Positions 1-6,299 of a DNA stretch of 7,528 nt are shown piece after piece. Below the pieces are notes generated by a model. The model was not told the origin of the DNA and made no database searches. It saw only the letters and a program-made list of their open reading frames with translations. Origin of the DNA: Clostridia bacterium (lineage in GTDB: Bacteria; Bacillota; Clostridia; Oscillospirales; Acutalibacteraceae). The first letter of the stretch is position 1. Each line of letters opens with the position of its first letter. The DNA is taken from contig JAFVWD010000165.1 of the NCBI GenBank assembly GCA_017501865.1, positions 1 through 7,528 of the forward strand, in the 5' to 3' direction. Position numbers and translations under genes: made by a program.

Positions 1-1087
1 AAATTTCAACAATTGTAGCAGAAAGCTCTTCAACACTGCTTGCCTGCTCTGTAGCACCCTGAGAAAGAGCCTGTGCGCCGCTTGCAACCTGATCTGCTCC
101 GTTTGCTACCTGTTCTGAGCCCTGGTAAATCTGATACATTGTATCTGTTAAGTCAACAACGATTTTATCAAGAGATTCAAGGAGCGGTTTGAAGCCACCT
201 TTATATGCTTCTACGTTATCAGATTCAACGTTAAGATTACCCTTTGCAATTTCACCTAAAAGATTACTCTGGTCATTGATGATGTTGCTCATATTTTCGG
301 TTATTTTAACTGTAGCTTTATAGAGAATTCCTGTTTCATCTTCAGACTTAATAACCGGAATAGGTGTATCTAAATCGCCCTCAGCAAGTAATTCAAGTCT
401 TTCGGCACATTTTTTAACAGGCTTTGCAATCATATTTGAAAGAACAAAACCATAAGTAATAGAAATAGCACAAATAATAAGAACAAGAACCATTACAAGA
501 ACAGCCATTTTGTTACCTTCGGCTTTTACAGAGGCAACGGTTGCATCACCGTCAGCTACCTTTATTTCTAATATTTTATTCAGAGCAGAGTCAATTTTGT
601 CATATTCAACATCAAGCTCATCAATAAGTCTGGCCTGAAGCTCAATAATAAGCTCTTTTTCATCACTTGCTTCGCGGGCAGCCATAATATCGGCAGCTAC
701 CTTTCCGTACGAATCAAAGGCTGCCTGAGCATCGGCATAAAGTGCTTTTTCTTCATCAGTTTTTAATGTTGGTTCAATTGCAGCGAAATATGTATCGAAC
801 TGTTCCTGATACATTGCCATTTGTGAACGGCAGAAATCACGTCTTTCTTCATCATAATAAGAGATATAGTCGTGAATATATTCATCAATGAGGCAGAAAG
901 CCTGAATTGTGCGGCCGATGTCGCCCTGGGCGAAGCCGTCATTAACAACAACATCGTAGTAACCGTTGTTTAAAGATGAGGTAGATTTACCTGTAAGGAA
1001 ACCCATCAAAAGAACGAGAACGGTTACACCTGCAAAAGCTGCCATTAACTTTCCGCGAATTGTCATTCTTTGTACATATTTTTTCAT
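1..1087 (-). CDS. Methyl-accepting chemotaxis protein, N-terminal 362 residues (3' end off the window)
   Basis: This is a transmembrane chemoreceptor that would sense a ligand outside the membrane and control CheA through CheW. Reading leftward from ATG at 1087, the protein has a short basic N-terminus, a first membrane helix at about residues 14-33 and a mostly helical, acidic extracellular region at about 35-190 that resembles a four-helix-bundle sensor. A second membrane helix lies at about 193-214, followed by a HAMP domain at about 215-270 containing the usual acidic DE pair. A further HAMP-like linker (around GNLNVES and YKGGFKPLLESL) covers about 275-310. The signalling coiled coil then begins (QVANGADQVASGAQALSQGA, then TEQASSVEELSAT). 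The start is supported by AAGGAGGG eight bases upstream. The gap to the upstream 478-codon gene is only 20 bases, so the two are probably co-transcribed. The methylation sites, CheA/CheW-binding tip and any CheR-binding tail lie outside the window. The ligand cannot be predicted. The MCP assignment is very secure. Confidence 0.96.
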   Translation of the reverse strand, partial: MKKYVQRMTIRGKLMAAFAGVTVLVLLMGFLTGKSTSSLNNGYYDVVVNDGFAQGDIGRTIQAFCLIDEYIHDYISYYDEERRDFCRSQMAMYQEQFDTYFAAIEPTLKTDEEKALYADAQAAFDSYGKVAADIMAAREASDEKELIIELQARLIDELDVEYDKIDSALNKILEIKVADGDATVASVKAEGNKMAVLVMVLVLIICAISITYGFVLSNMIAKPVKKCAERLELLAEGDLDTPIPVIKSEDETGILYKATVKITENMSNIINDQSNLLGEIAKGNLNVESDNVEAYKGGFKPLLESLDKIVVDLTDTMYQIYQGSEQVANGADQVASGAQALSQGATEQASSVEELSATIVEI

Positions 1088-1095
1088 TTTAAAGT

Positions 1096-1103
1096 CCCTC
1101 CTT
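1096..1103 (-). promoter_or_regulatory. Ribosome binding site of the chemoreceptor gene
   Basis: AAGGAGGG on the minus strand lies eight bases before the ATG at 1087, inside the 20-base gap after the stop codon of the preceding gene. It fixes the receptor start and suggests translation from a shared transcript. Confidence 0.85.
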
Positions 1104-1107
1104 GCAA

Positions 1108-2544
1108 TTAAACAGTGACATCTACACCAACTCGCCTGTATGGTAATGATTTGAAAACATCCATAAGTGAGCGTGGCTCTTTTAAGGTGTCAACCTTTGC
1201 CTTGCCTAATTTATATTCTGAGTTATAAAGCAGTTGTGGTAAAGATTTTACCATTGTTGTAAATTTGCTTTCTAACCCACTTGGACAGTACAGGTTCAAA
1301 TCAATAGATTTATTGCGCTCGTTAGCAAAAAATTCTACTTCAAATCGGCCTACACCGTCAATATCCATAACCATAAGAAAGTGAATACCCTTACCCTTGT
1401 GGCTTCCTTCAGGGAAGTCGTGCTCATCGCTTTGCGGGTTTATCCACATTTCTGCAAAGGAACGTATATCCCCCAGATGCGAAGGTATTATATAGTGTAA
1501 TAACGGAGTGAAGTTACATGGAGAGGATAACAAGCTGTGAAGGATTTTTTCAGTTTTTGCCACATCCATTAAGCTTTCTTTACTTGTGGATGATTGGAAA
1601 TTAAGAAGTGAAACCAAAGAATCTATTACCTTCGAGTGGAAGGGTGAGGCTTCTGTGGTAAGTCTGTGGAATCCTCCTGATTGATATTTACGGACAAATT
1701 CATCAACCGTTTTTGTAAGTTCCCGACGATCTTCAATATTTATGAGACGTTTTAAATTGAATGTAGCTTCTTTAAAATAGTCCATATTATCATTAAATCT
1801 CGAGAGATTATATATTGTAATAGAAACATTTTTTGCAAGCTTTGGTGTGAAGAGTATGCTTTCCTCAACCTCTTTAAGAACTGCAAGTGTTTCAGCCTTC
1901 AGTGAAGGGAAATCCTCATAAGCCTCATTTGAAGAGAATTTAATAATAAGGTTAGTAAGCTTCTGAGTTAAGTCCTGACTTGAGGCGAGATTGTTTTTTA
2001 AAAACGAAAGGTTGTTAATTACCGCGCCTAAAATATCATCCTTATACAAGAGGTTGTTAATTGATTTCAACTCATTTGCAACAGCTCTCAGAAGTGGGGT
2101 ATTATCAGGATTTTCCGAACAGAATCTTCTTAATAAATCAAAAATTTCTCCTTTAAAGCCGGTGGATTCCTTTTCCTGACGCACCATTTCGTTGGCTATA
2201 TCATCAGTAGGAACAAACATATTGTTCACATACTGTTCTATTTGCTCTGTAGTTGTTGTGTTTTTTGCTGAGAGCAATTTAAAGGTTTCTTCAAGAAGAA
2301 ATATATTTTTTAAATAAGTAGCCGCAACAGCAGGGTCCCTTAAAAGTGTGAGAAGAAGAGTGGGAGCATCCTGCCCTTCAAGAAAGTTTGTGTTGTGCTT
2401 TAAAATTTCACTCTGATTATGTGTCTGTATAACCTTTGTGGGGTCCTGTATATTAAAAGGCACAGTTGGCTCAACCTGAGGTTTAAGCTGAGCAGACTGA
2501 TTTTTATTTACATATGGTGTGACTATTCGCAGTACGTCAGCCAA
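1108..2544 (-). CDS. Hypothetical protein with a FliK-like (flagellar hook-length control) C-terminal domain, 478 aa
   Basis: I do not recognise most of this protein. The N-terminal 60 or so residues are polar and Gln/Asn/Pro-rich, probably flexible. Residues about 65-375 are largely helical, with no signal peptide, membrane helix or obvious catalytic motif. Residues about 388-452 fit the pattern of the FliK C-terminal domain: a G-x-GRFEVEF strand (397-405), a second strand SIDLNLYCP, then an amphipathic helix around LPQLLYNSEYKLG and a closing strand KAKV. The extreme C-terminus (VGVDVTV) also resembles the short strand that ends many clostridial FliK proteins. FliK-family proteins regulate hook length and export specificity, but similarity of one domain does not prove that role here. 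The start is TTG, supported by AAGGAG eight bases upstream; the coding sense is firm. The chemoreceptor gene follows 20 bases later, so a motility-linked role is plausible. The gene diverges from cheA across a shared regulatory region. Confidence 0.85.
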   Translation of the reverse strand: MADVLRIVTPYVNKNQSAQLKPQVEPTVPFNIQDPTKVIQTHNQSEILKHNTNFLEGQDAPTLLLTLLRDPAVAATYLKNIFLLEETFKLLSAKNTTTTEQIEQYVNNMFVPTDDIANEMVRQEKESTGFKGEIFDLLRRFCSENPDNTPLLRAVANELKSINNLLYKDDILGAVINNLSFLKNNLASSQDLTQKLTNLIIKFSSNEAYEDFPSLKAETLAVLKEVEESILFTPKLAKNVSITIYNLSRFNDNMDYFKEATFNLKRLINIEDRRELTKTVDEFVRKYQSGGFHRLTTEASPFHSKVIDSLVSLLNFQSSTSKESLMDVAKTEKILHSLLSSPCNFTPLLHYIIPSHLGDIRSFAEMWINPQSDEHDFPEGSHKGKGIHFLMVMDIDGVGRFEVEFFANERNKSIDLNLYCPSGLESKFTTMVKSLPQLLYNSEYKLGKAKVDTLKEPRSLMDVFKSLPYRRVGVDVTV

Positions 2545-2552
2545 TGAAATTA

Positions 2553-2558
2553 CTCCTT
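2553..2558 (-). promoter_or_regulatory. Ribosome binding site that decides a TTG start
   Basis: AAGGAG on the minus strand lies eight bases before the TTG codon ending at 2544. There is no in-frame ATG with a comparable site nearby, so TTG is the best start for the 478-residue protein. Confidence 0.75.
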
Positions 2559-2578
2559 ACAAATTATAATTCTTAATC

Positions 2579-2594
2579 AGCACAAAGGTGTGCT
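2579..2594 (-). other. Small hairpin in the predicted 5' leader of the leftward transcript
   Basis: AGCACA (2579-2584) and TGTGCT (2589-2594) form a perfect six-base stem with a four-base loop. It falls between the predicted leftward start site (near 2605) and the ribosome binding site at 2558-2553. The right arm is also part of a larger inverted repeat (2589-2596 with 2615-2622), so it may be either a leader structure or part of an operator. Confidence 0.4.
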
Positions 2595-2622
2595 ATGATA
2601 TTACATCTATTAATATAGCACA
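2589..2622. repeat. Interrupted inverted repeat TGTGCTAT ... ATAGCACA (possible operator)
   Basis: Eight-base arms at 2589-2596 and 2615-2622 are exact reverse complements separated by 18 bases. The right arm overlaps the predicted extended -10 of the leftward promoter (TGCTATATT on the minus strand), and the left arm lies just downstream of the predicted start site. A protein bound across these arms would block the leftward promoter. That role is inference from position. Confidence 0.4.
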
Positions 2623-2641
2623 AAAAAACCGACAAAATCAA
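2612..2641 (-). promoter_or_regulatory. Predicted sigma-A-type promoter for the FliK-like / chemoreceptor pair
   Basis: On the minus strand TTGATT (2641-2636) is followed 18 bases later by TATATT (2617-2612). The bases TGC just before the TATATT give an extended -10 (TGCTATATT). Transcription would start near 2605 and leave a leader of about 60 bases. No good match to the flagellar sigma factor consensus (TAAA-N15-GCCGATAA) was seen here. Confidence 0.5.
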
Positions 2642-2678
2642 GATATTTTGTCAAAATATCTAAAAAACCCTTGATTTT
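2634..2678. repeat. Nested palindrome between divergent -35 boxes (candidate shared operator)
   Basis: The core at 2641-2661 is a perfect palindrome: AGATATTTTG, one T, then CAAAATATCT. It is enclosed by an outer inverted repeat, AAAATCAAG (2634-2642) and CTTGATTTT (2670-2678), whose arms contain the TTGATT -35 boxes of the two divergent promoters. The symmetry is read directly from the sequence. Its use as a binding site for a dimeric regulator controlling both transcripts is inferred. The centre TTTTGTCAAAA is also close to a Spo0A box (TGTCGAA), with one mismatch. A role as terminator is unlikely because no gene ends here. Confidence 0.55.
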
Positions 2679-2698
2679 TTTCAAAATAATGTTATAAA
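2671..2698 (+). promoter_or_regulatory. Predicted sigma-A-type promoter of the cheAWRB operon
   Basis: TTGATT (2671-2676) and TATAAA (2693-2698) are separated by 16 bases, placing the start near 2705 and leaving a leader of about 47 bases before the cheA ATG. The -35 box lies in the right arm of the nested palindrome. Other AT-rich -10-like hexamers (TATTAT at 2701, TATAGT at 2717) lack a good -35 at the correct distance. Confidence 0.5.
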
Positions 2699-2735
2699 TA
2701 TATTATAGGGATGTTGTATAGTGACATCGAAAATT

Positions 2736-2742
2736 AAGGAGG
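2736..2742 (+). promoter_or_regulatory. Ribosome binding site of cheA
   Basis: AAGGAGG lies nine bases before the ATG at 2752 and supports that start over the internal Met codons 8 and 11. Confidence 0.85.
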
Positions 2743-2751
2743 TCTTACAAT

Positions 2752-4860
2752 ATGGGAATTGTTGAACCCGGAATGGAAGCCATGTTGGATGTTTTTGTCC
2801 ATGAAACCGACACTATGTTAGAGGAATTGGACGAAGTCCTTATTGACTCGGAAAAGGCTCACAATATTGATGATGATAATATAAATACTATATTCAGAAT
2901 CACTCACACTATAAAAGGCTCTGCAGCTATGATGAACTTCGAAGGAATGTCTAACCTTGCACACTCCGTAGAAGATGTGTTCTACATACTCAGAGATAAT
3001 CCTGAAAAGCTCAAAATTGTTTTTGATACAATTTTTGACCTTGTATTCCAGTCGTCCGATTTTCTTAAGGATGAGCTTAATCAGATACGCACAGGAGTTT
3101 ACGAGCCGAGTGATCCGAGTGATCTTATTGATAAGATTCACGGCCAGGTTGCAGTATTGAAGGGTGAAGCGGAACCTGAGACTGTAAAGAGCGCAGCATC
3201 TGATAATGCCGGAGCTGTTATTGAGGCGGATGAGGACTCTGAAACACTTCACATATTCTTTGATGATGGTTGTCAGATGGAGAATATCCGTGGATTTATG
3301 ATAGTAAATCAGCTTGAAAAAATCTGCGATTCAGTAAAAACAGTTCCTGCTAATATAGAAACAGATCCTGAGACTGCGGCGGAAATTGAAAAGAAGGGCT
3401 TGTTTATTACAATTAAGCCTGCCGATGCTTTACAGGAAGCAATTGAAACTGTAGAATCGGCTTTAAGTGTTAAGAGCTACGAGGTTGTAGCTAAGGGTGA
3501 GCAGTCTGAAGCACCTGCTGAAAAAGAGGCTGTGGCAGAAGCAGCACCTGCAGAAGCAAAAGCTGAGACAAAAACAGAAGAGGTAGCAAAAGAGGTTGCT
3601 GCTGCAAAGCAGGCCGCTCCGGCACCTCAGGCAAACAAGAAAGCTAAAGAGCTTAACAAGGTAATAGCAAAAGAGAATGCAAAGCAAAGTCTCTTGAGTG
3701 TTAATCAGGCTAAGCTTGATAAGCTTATGGACCTTGTAGGTGAAATTGTTACTACAGAGTCTATGGTTGCACGTAACCCTGATATTCAGGATTTAAAGCT
3801 TGATAATTTCACTAAATCTCTTCGTGAGTTAGATAAATTGACAGACGAACTTCAGGATATTGTTATGTCAATCAGAATGGTTCCGCTCCAGGGTACATTC
3901 CATAAGATGAGCAGAATCGTTCGTGATATGAGCAAGAAACTCGACAAGAAGGTAGAGCTTGTTACTATAGGTGAAGATACAGAGGTTGACAAAACAATCA
4001 ACGATGCAATTGTTGACCCGCTTATGCATATGGTAAGAAACTCTGTTGACCATGCTATTGAAACACCTGAACGTCGTAGAGAGTTAGGTAAACCTGAAAC
4101 AGGTACAGTAACTCTTTATGCACGTAACGCAGGCGGTGAGATTTTAATTGATATTACCGATGACGGTTCAGGTCTTGATGCTCAGAAGCTTATAGCAAAA
4201 GCAAAAGAAAAGGGTATATTAACAAAGCCTGAAAGTGAATATACTGAAAAAGAGGCATTCCAGCTTATTATGGCTGCAGGCTTCTCAACCAATACTGCTG
4301 TTACTGAGTTCTCAGGCAGAGGCGTTGGTATGGACGTTGTAAGAAAAAATATTGAGCAGATTAACGGTTCAATTTCAATTCACAGTGTTAAAGACGAGGG
4401 TACAACCTTTACAATTAAAATCCCGCTTACAATTGCTATTGTTGATGGTATGAATATAGGTGTTGGTAACAACATATTCACATTACCTATTACATCTATT
4501 AAACAATTGTTCAGACTCAGCGACGAGTCATCCATTATCCGCAACACAAACGGTGCAGAAATGATTATGATTCGTGGCGAATGTTACCCGATTTACAGAT
4601 TACATAAGGTATTCGGCATAGGTGATACTGAAAAGCCATTTACAGAGGGTCTTTTGATTCACGTGGAAAGCGGTAACGGTAATGCCTGCTTCTTCGCAGA
4701 TGAGCTCTTAGGAGAATATCAGGTTGTTGTTAAACCGTTCCCTGTACTCTTTAACCATTACGGATTAAAGAAAATGGGACTTTCAGGCTGCAGTATACTT
4801 GGTGATGGTAGCATAAGTCTTATAATTGATGCGGCAACATTAATAAGTAATAATAAGTAA
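2752..4860 (+). CDS. cheA: Chemotaxis histidine kinase CheA, 702 aa
   Basis: Cytoplasmic kinase at the core of the receptor array; it autophosphorylates on histidine and passes phosphate to CheY and CheB. All five classical domains are visible. P1 (Hpt), about 1-125, carries the phospho-acceptor His52 in THTIKGSA. P2, about 163-247, is the response-regulator docking domain. A low-complexity Ala/Glu/Lys/Pro linker runs from about 248 to 311. P3 dimerisation, about 312-378, includes KLDKLMDLVGEIV. The P4 ATPase, about 379-558, has the N box around N430 and H434 (RNSVDHAIE), the G1 box D470-D-G-S-G474 and the G2 box G522-R-G-V-G526. P5, the CheW-like receptor-coupling domain, is about 560-702. 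No key residue is missing and the length is normal for the family. It is the first gene of the operon, ends in tandem TAA stops and is followed by cheW after 21 bases. Identification is secure. Confidence 0.98.
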   Translation: MGIVEPGMEAMLDVFVHETDTMLEELDEVLIDSEKAHNIDDDNINTIFRITHTIKGSAAMMNFEGMSNLAHSVEDVFYILRDNPEKLKIVFDTIFDLVFQSSDFLKDELNQIRTGVYEPSDPSDLIDKIHGQVAVLKGEAEPETVKSAASDNAGAVIEADEDSETLHIFFDDGCQMENIRGFMIVNQLEKICDSVKTVPANIETDPETAAEIEKKGLFITIKPADALQEAIETVESALSVKSYEVVAKGEQSEAPAEKEAVAEAAPAEAKAETKTEEVAKEVAAAKQAAPAPQANKKAKELNKVIAKENAKQSLLSVNQAKLDKLMDLVGEIVTTESMVARNPDIQDLKLDNFTKSLRELDKLTDELQDIVMSIRMVPLQGTFHKMSRIVRDMSKKLDKKVELVTIGEDTEVDKTINDAIVDPLMHMVRNSVDHAIETPERRRELGKPETGTVTLYARNAGGEILIDITDDGSGLDAQKLIAKAKEKGILTKPESEYTEKEAFQLIMAAGFSTNTAVTEFSGRGVGMDVVRKNIEQINGSISIHSVKDEGTTFTIKIPLTIAIVDGMNIGVGNNIFTLPITSIKQLFRLSDESSIIRNTNGAEMIMIRGECYPIYRLHKVFGIGDTEKPFTEGLLIHVESGNGNACFFADELLGEYQVVVKPFPVLFNHYGLKKMGLSGCSILGDGSISLIIDAATLISNNK
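4841..4860 (+). repeat. Tandem duplicated decamer at the 3' end of cheA
   Basis: TAATAAGTAA occurs twice back to back (4841-4850 and 4851-4860) and is followed by TAAG. It encodes the last residues and the stop codon of CheA. A change of one unit would shift the frame and alter the C-terminus, so the repeat is a possible slippage site, though it may be chance in AT-rich DNA. Confidence 0.6.
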
Positions 4861-4881
4861 TAAGCAAAGGAGAATACTACT

Positions 4882-5361
4882 ATGAACGAAAATACAACTA
4901 TCAGCAGTGATGTTATTGAGGAATTAAGCAACAGATATTTATTATTTAAAATTGATGATGCTTATTACGGATTATCACTTACATCTGTAAGAGAAATTAT
5001 CAGTGTTCCGAAAATTACAGATATTCCGGGTACACCTGACTACGTAAAGGGTATTATTAACCTTCGTGGCGGCGTTGTTCCTGTAATTGATGTTCGTCTT
5101 AAATTTGCAATGCCTGAGCGCGAATATGACAGCCAGACTTGTATTGTTGTTTTAGATGTACACGACACAAGTGTAGGTTTAATAGTTGACCGTGTTTCAG
5201 AGGTTGTTACTGTTGAGCAGGAACAGCTTGTTGCACCACCGGATATGGGTGATGTTGTAAGTAACTATCTTGACTCTGTTTCTGAAATAGCAGACAAAAT
5301 CGTTCTTAATATTGATTGTGTTAAGTTCTTGGAGCAAGATGTAAATTCACTTCAATTATAA
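4882..5361 (+). CDS. cheW: Chemotaxis coupling protein CheW, 159 aa
   Basis: Cytoplasmic adaptor that links chemoreceptor tips to the P5 domain of CheA. Nearly the whole protein (about residues 17-152) is one CheW domain. Visible hallmarks are YLLFKIDDAYYGLSL near the N-terminus, the VREII segment, the highly conserved N60-L-R62-G63 motif followed by VVPVIDVR, and the CIVVLDV and VGLIVDRVSEVV strands. Arg62 corresponds to the Arg known to matter for kinase and receptor coupling in enteric CheW. There is no receiver domain, so it is CheW rather than CheV. The start is fixed by AAAGGAG (4866-4872) nine bases upstream. The gap to cheA is 21 bases; the gap to cheR is longer (82 bases) and contains a strong hairpin. 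Confidence 0.97.
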   Translation: MNENTTISSDVIEELSNRYLLFKIDDAYYGLSLTSVREIISVPKITDIPGTPDYVKGIINLRGGVVPVIDVRLKFAMPEREYDSQTCIVVLDVHDTSVGLIVDRVSEVVTVEQEQLVAPPDMGDVVSNYLDSVSEIADKIVLNIDCVKFLEQDVNSLQL

Positions 5362-5375
5362 TATTGTTTAAAGTT

Positions 5376-5407
5376 ACGAAACAAAGCCTGTGCAGGCTTT
5401 GTTTCGT
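5376..5407 (+). other. Perfect 15-base inverted repeat between cheW and cheR
   Basis: ACGAAACAAAGCCTG (5376-5390) and CAGGCTTTGTTTCGT (5393-5407) are exact reverse complements with only two bases between, so the RNA would fold with a slightly shorter stem and a loop of four or more. It begins 15 bases after the cheW stop. No uninterrupted T tract follows on either strand, so it is at best a weak terminator. It could be a partial terminator, a processing site or a 3' stabiliser that sets the ratio of CheA and CheW to CheR and CheB. Confidence 0.6.
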
Positions 5408-5430
5408 TATAAAAAGTTAAAAAAATTCAA

Positions 5431-5437
5431 AAGGCGG
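5431..5437 (+). promoter_or_regulatory. Ribosome binding site that decides the cheR start
   Basis: AAGGCGG, one mismatch from AAGGAGG, lies six bases before the ATG at 5444. The reading frame is open further upstream to a GTG at 5390, but that codon is in the hairpin stem and would add an unconserved, Lys/Arg-rich stretch of 18 residues. Confidence 0.7.
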
Positions 5438-5443
5438 ATAAGT

Positions 5444-6280
5444 ATGATTGCTCAGAACAGTCCTATAGTTAATATTACAGATGCCGAATTTGAAAAAATT
5501 GTTGGGTTTGTTTACAGAACCTACGGCATTGATTTAAGAAAAAAAAGACAGTTGATTGAAGGAAGACTTTCTCAGACCCTGAAAGCAAAGGGTATGACAA
5601 GCTTTGACCAATATTTTAAGCATCTTCTTGATGATAAAAGCGGTACCGAAATGAATTTGTTCTTAAACAAAATAACGACAAACCATTCTTATTTCGGTCG
5701 CGAAAACGAGCATTTTGAATTTCTTCAGAATGTTGCACTTCCTGATCTTGAAAAACGCAGACAAAAAGAACTCAGGATATGGAGTGCGGGTTGTTCTGCA
5801 GGCCAGGAAGCATATAATATTGCTATGACTATTGACCAGTATTTTGGTCCGCGAAAAAATCTTTGGGATACAAGAATTCTTGCAACAGATATTTCTACAG
5901 CTGTTCTTGAAAAGGCAAAAATAGGAGCATATACTCCTGATAATCTTAAAGATTTGCCTCCGGTATGGCGCTCAAAATATTTTAAAATGCAGCCTGACGG
6001 AACTTACCAGATTTCAGAGGCAATGCGAAAAGAAGTTATATTCAAAGTGTTTAATCTTATGGATCAATTTGTTTATAAAAAGCAGTTTGATATTATCTTC
6101 TGTCGTAATGTTATGATTTATTTTGATGCAGAAACTACAACTAAGCTCGTAAAGAAATTTTATGATGCTACATCTGAAGGTGGATATTTATTTATAGGAC
6201 ATTCAGAGTCTATAGATAAAGAAAAAACAGGTTATACTTATGTAAGACCGTCAACCTACCAGAAAATAACTCGAAAATAA
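5444..6280 (+). CDS. cheR: Chemotaxis protein methyltransferase CheR, 278 aa
   Basis: CheR transfers a methyl group from S-adenosylmethionine to glutamate residues of chemoreceptors, the forward arm of adaptation. The N-terminal helical domain covers about residues 10-80 (ITDAEFEKIVGFVYRTYGIDL) and ends in KITTNHSYFGRENEHF, matching the family TTN-x-T-x-FFRE-x-HF motif with changes. The Rossmann-like catalytic domain follows: RIWSAGCSAGQEAYNIAM at 111-128 binds SAM, ILATDIS is the next conserved strand, and FDIIFCRNVMIYFD at 215-228 and GGYLFIGHSES are classic CheR motifs. The family norm in the SAM loop is GCSTGEEPYS; here Gln121, Ala123 and Asn125 replace Glu, Pro and Ser, while Glu122 and Tyr124 are kept. 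No tetratricopeptide tail is present. ATG 5444 is chosen over an upstream GTG because of its ribosome binding site and the domain boundary. cheB begins 19 bases after the stop. Confidence 0.97.
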   Translation: MIAQNSPIVNITDAEFEKIVGFVYRTYGIDLRKKRQLIEGRLSQTLKAKGMTSFDQYFKHLLDDKSGTEMNLFLNKITTNHSYFGRENEHFEFLQNVALPDLEKRRQKELRIWSAGCSAGQEAYNIAMTIDQYFGPRKNLWDTRILATDISTAVLEKAKIGAYTPDNLKDLPPVWRSKYFKMQPDGTYQISEAMRKEVIFKVFNLMDQFVYKKQFDIIFCRNVMIYFDAETTTKLVKKFYDATSEGGYLFIGHSESIDKEKTGYTYVRPSTYQKITRK

Positions 6281-6289
6281 ATGAAAGTC

Positions 6290-6294
6290 GGTGA
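6290..6294 (+). promoter_or_regulatory. Ribosome binding site that decides the TTG start of cheB
   Basis: GGTGA, which matches the 3' part of the AGGAGGTGA consensus, lies five bases before TTG at 6300. The nearby ATG at 6281 is in another frame and stops after 14 codons, so TTG is preferred and also places the receiver domain right at the N-terminus. Confidence 0.65.
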
Positions 6295-6299
6295 AGTAA

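Noticed and set aside
763..954. Minus-strand 63-codon frame inside the chemoreceptor gene
   Set aside because: It lies in a different frame of the well-supported receptor coding sequence and resembles no protein I know.
2563..2568. Perfect TATAAT on the minus strand as the -10 of the FliK-like gene
   Set aside because: Transcription would begin inside the ribosome binding site, and there is no good -35 at the right distance; the upstream extended -10 fits better.
2649..2654. Perfect TTGACA on the minus strand as a -35 box
   Set aside because: It is part of the central palindrome, and the sequence 17 bases downstream (CGGTTT) is not a -10; the nearest -10-like hexamer is about 31 bases away.
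2634..2678. CRISPR-like or transposon-end repeat in the divergent promoter region
   Set aside because: There is only one nested palindrome, no repeat-spacer periodicity, no direct target duplication and no transposase.
2818..3252. Open frames on the minus strand or in other frames within cheA, such as 2818-3252 and 3463-3687
   Set aside because: They lie wholly within the securely identified cheA, have biased compositions expected of antisense reading, and lack ribosome binding sites or family motifs.
5390..5443. An 18-codon N-terminal extension of CheR starting at GTG 5390
   Set aside because: It begins inside the hairpin stem, has no ribosome binding site, is Lys/Arg-rich and unlike CheR; ATG 5444 has a good site.
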